Below, one piece after another: positions 62,922 through 64,000 of a DNA stretch of 64,000 bases (its first letter is position 1; every line of letters begins with the position of its first letter). The position numbers and the translations under genes were made by a program. The notes beneath the pieces were generated by a model. The model had not been told where the DNA came from. It searched no databases and saw only the letters and a program-made list of their open reading frames with translations. The stretch is from Spirirestis rafaelensis WJT71-NPBG6 (lineage in GTDB: Bacteria; Cyanobacteriota; Cyanobacteriia; Cyanobacteriales; Nostocaceae), in contig JAHHID010000020.1 of the NCBI GenBank assembly GCA_019359015.1, positions 1-64,000 of the forward strand, written 5' to 3'.

Positions 62922-64000
62922 ATGCAGCAAGATACACACCCAATTGTCAAAGACTTAGTGCTGATTGGTGGTGGTCATAGCCATGCGATCGCACTCAGAA
63001 TGTTTGCTATGAAACCATTGCCCGGAGTACGGTTAACGTTGATTACCGAAGCTTCAGATACACCTTACTCTGGAATGCTACCCGGACACATTGCCGGATT
63101 TTACACTCATGATGAGTGTCACATCGATTTGCGGCGTTTAGCTCAATTTGCTCAAGCACAATTATACATCGACAAAGTGGTTGGTCTTGACTTAAAAAAT
63201 AATAAAGTTTTTTGTGCTAATCGCCCACCTGTAGCTTTCGATGTGCTGTCAATTGATATTGGTAGCACTCCCGCTACGCTATCTGTATCAGGTGCAGAAT
63301 ATGCAATTCCCGCTAAACCTGTAGCGCAACTGCTGAAACATTGGTATCAGTTACTTGAGGATGTCGCTGAAAAACCAAAAGAATTAATCAGGATTGGGGT
63401 AGTAGGTGGTGGCGCTGGTGGTGTAGAATTGGCGCTATCAATGCAAGCTAATTTACTAAAAATTGGGGATTGGGAAAAGAATTTTTCTCATCTGGAAATT
63501 CATTTATTCCAGCGTGACGCGGAACTGATGCCTCATTATCATCCATCAATGCGGCGTCTAGTTACGCAACTTTTGACTAAGCGCGGGATACAACTGCATT
63601 TGAGGGAAAGTGTGTGTAAAGTTGCACCTAATAACTTTACTTCTACATCTTATGAGCCAGCAGAAAAAGGTGAATTAAATATTATATGCGAATCTGGGTT
63701 GAAAGTGAAATGCGATCGCTTGTTCTGGGTAACTCAAGCATCAGCAACGCAGTGGTTAAAAACAACACAATTGGCAACTGATGACCAAGGCTTTATTTTA
63801 GTTGATGACACATTGCGATCGCTAACACATCCACACGTATTTGCTGCTGGTGACATTGCCACAATGGTAAATCATCCGCGTCCGAAAGCTGGTGTATTTG
63901 CTGTTCGGCAAGGTAAACCTTTATTTGAGAACTTGCAGCGAATTTTATTAGGAAAATCGCCCAAACCTTACAAACCACAGAAACAATATTTAAGTTTAAT
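62922..64000 (+). CDS. FAD-dependent oxidoreductase, probable N-terminal half of SelD fusion (partial)
   Basis: Open from the ATG at 62922 to the window edge (about 359 residues seen). An FAD-binding Rossmann fold opens the protein (DLVLIGGGHSHAIALRMFAM), followed by DTPYSGMLPGHIAGFY, a second nucleotide motif GVVGGGAGGVELALSM, and HPHVFAAGDIATM (the second FAD motif). The end reads PYKPQKQYLSLI. This matches cyanobacterial NDH-2-like oxidoreductases fused to selenide-water dikinase (SelD), but the SelD part lies beyond the window and cannot be confirmed. The fused protein likely supports selenophosphate production for 2-selenouridine or selenoproteins. Confidence 0.75.
   Translation, partial: MQQDTHPIVKDLVLIGGGHSHAIALRMFAMKPLPGVRLTLITEASDTPYSGMLPGHIAGFYTHDECHIDLRRLAQFAQAQLYIDKVVGLDLKNNKVFCANRPPVAFDVLSIDIGSTPATLSVSGAEYAIPAKPVAQLLKHWYQLLEDVAEKPKELIRIGVVGGGAGGVELALSMQANLLKIGDWEKNFSHLEIHLFQRDAELMPHYHPSMRRLVTQLLTKRGIQLHLRESVCKVAPNNFTSTSYEPAEKGELNIICESGLKVKCDRLFWVTQASATQWLKTTQLATDDQGFILVDDTLRSLTHPHVFAAGDIATMVNHPRPKAGVFAVRQGKPLFENLQRILLGKSPKPYKPQKQYLSL

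Overview
The window reads as chromosomal DNA of a filamentous, probably nostocalean, cyanobacterium. Evidence: the HIP1 octamer GCGATCGC is frequent. Intergenic spaces are filled with heptameric short tandem repeats (GGGCATT, GTCAGGA, CCCACTC, GGGACTA types) and palindromic repeats. The genes include plant-type ferredoxin, light-dependent protochlorophyllide reductase, Psb28, biliverdin reductase, a PAP/fibrillin protein, PspA/IM30 proteins, MenB and a Ycf66-type protein. Genus cannot be fixed from the sequence alone.

Layout. 1-2.7 kb: the edge of an IS5-type transposase, an LRAT-like protein, a small ribbon-helix-helix/membrane-protein pair and a two-TM protein. 2.8-7 kb: DUF1350 hydrolase-like protein, a response-regulator/PP2C phosphatase facing a STAS antagonist, a histidine-kinase remnant and an unusual HTH protein with a GrpE-like tail. 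7.1-10 kb: Dps, sulfiredoxin (with a PerR-like box) and a SpoIID-like protein. 10-18.7 kb: petF, bvdR, map, a LysR regulator, methyltransferase plus TauE, por, a TPR protein and NIF3. 19-28.2 kb: secreted/lipoprotein genes, PAP, DUF3134, mraY, moaB, psb28, dtd, a His-rich COG0523 GTPase and a DUF4198 PEP-CTERM protein with a Fur-like box. 28.4-38.9 kb: cysS, four-helix-bundle protein, tldD/tldE, a broken ycf66, a DivIVA-like gene overlapping coaD, lgt, cobM, a MIF-like tautomerase and rlmN. 39-50.8 kb: a 59-residue zinc ribbon, Uma2 nuclease, uvrC, a lone receiver, a PEP-CTERM protein, an aminotransferase carrying an in-frame repeat insert, thioredoxin, two PspA paralogues, a membrane protein and a DUF721/DciA-like gene. 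50.9-52.4 kb: a tnpB-only IS200/IS605-type element. 52.7-64 kb: menB, a TRAP transporter, an orphan cysteine-peptidase-like protein, a GST gene with an amber stop, two pentapeptide-repeat proteins and the start of a FAD oxidoreductase of the SelD-fusion type, cut by the window edge.

Most genes are single housekeeping units separated by repeats rather than long operons. Clear functional groupings are Dps-sulfiredoxin (peroxide defence), COG0523-DUF4198 (metal handling), tldD-tldE, the TRAP permease genes with the opposed binding protein, and the phosphatase-STAS pair. No large unknown multigene system was found. The most unusual items are decayed or repeat-invaded genes (gst, ycf66, aminotransferase, lysR), candidate small RNAs and hairpins, three MITE-like inverted-repeat elements, and a few orphan proteins.
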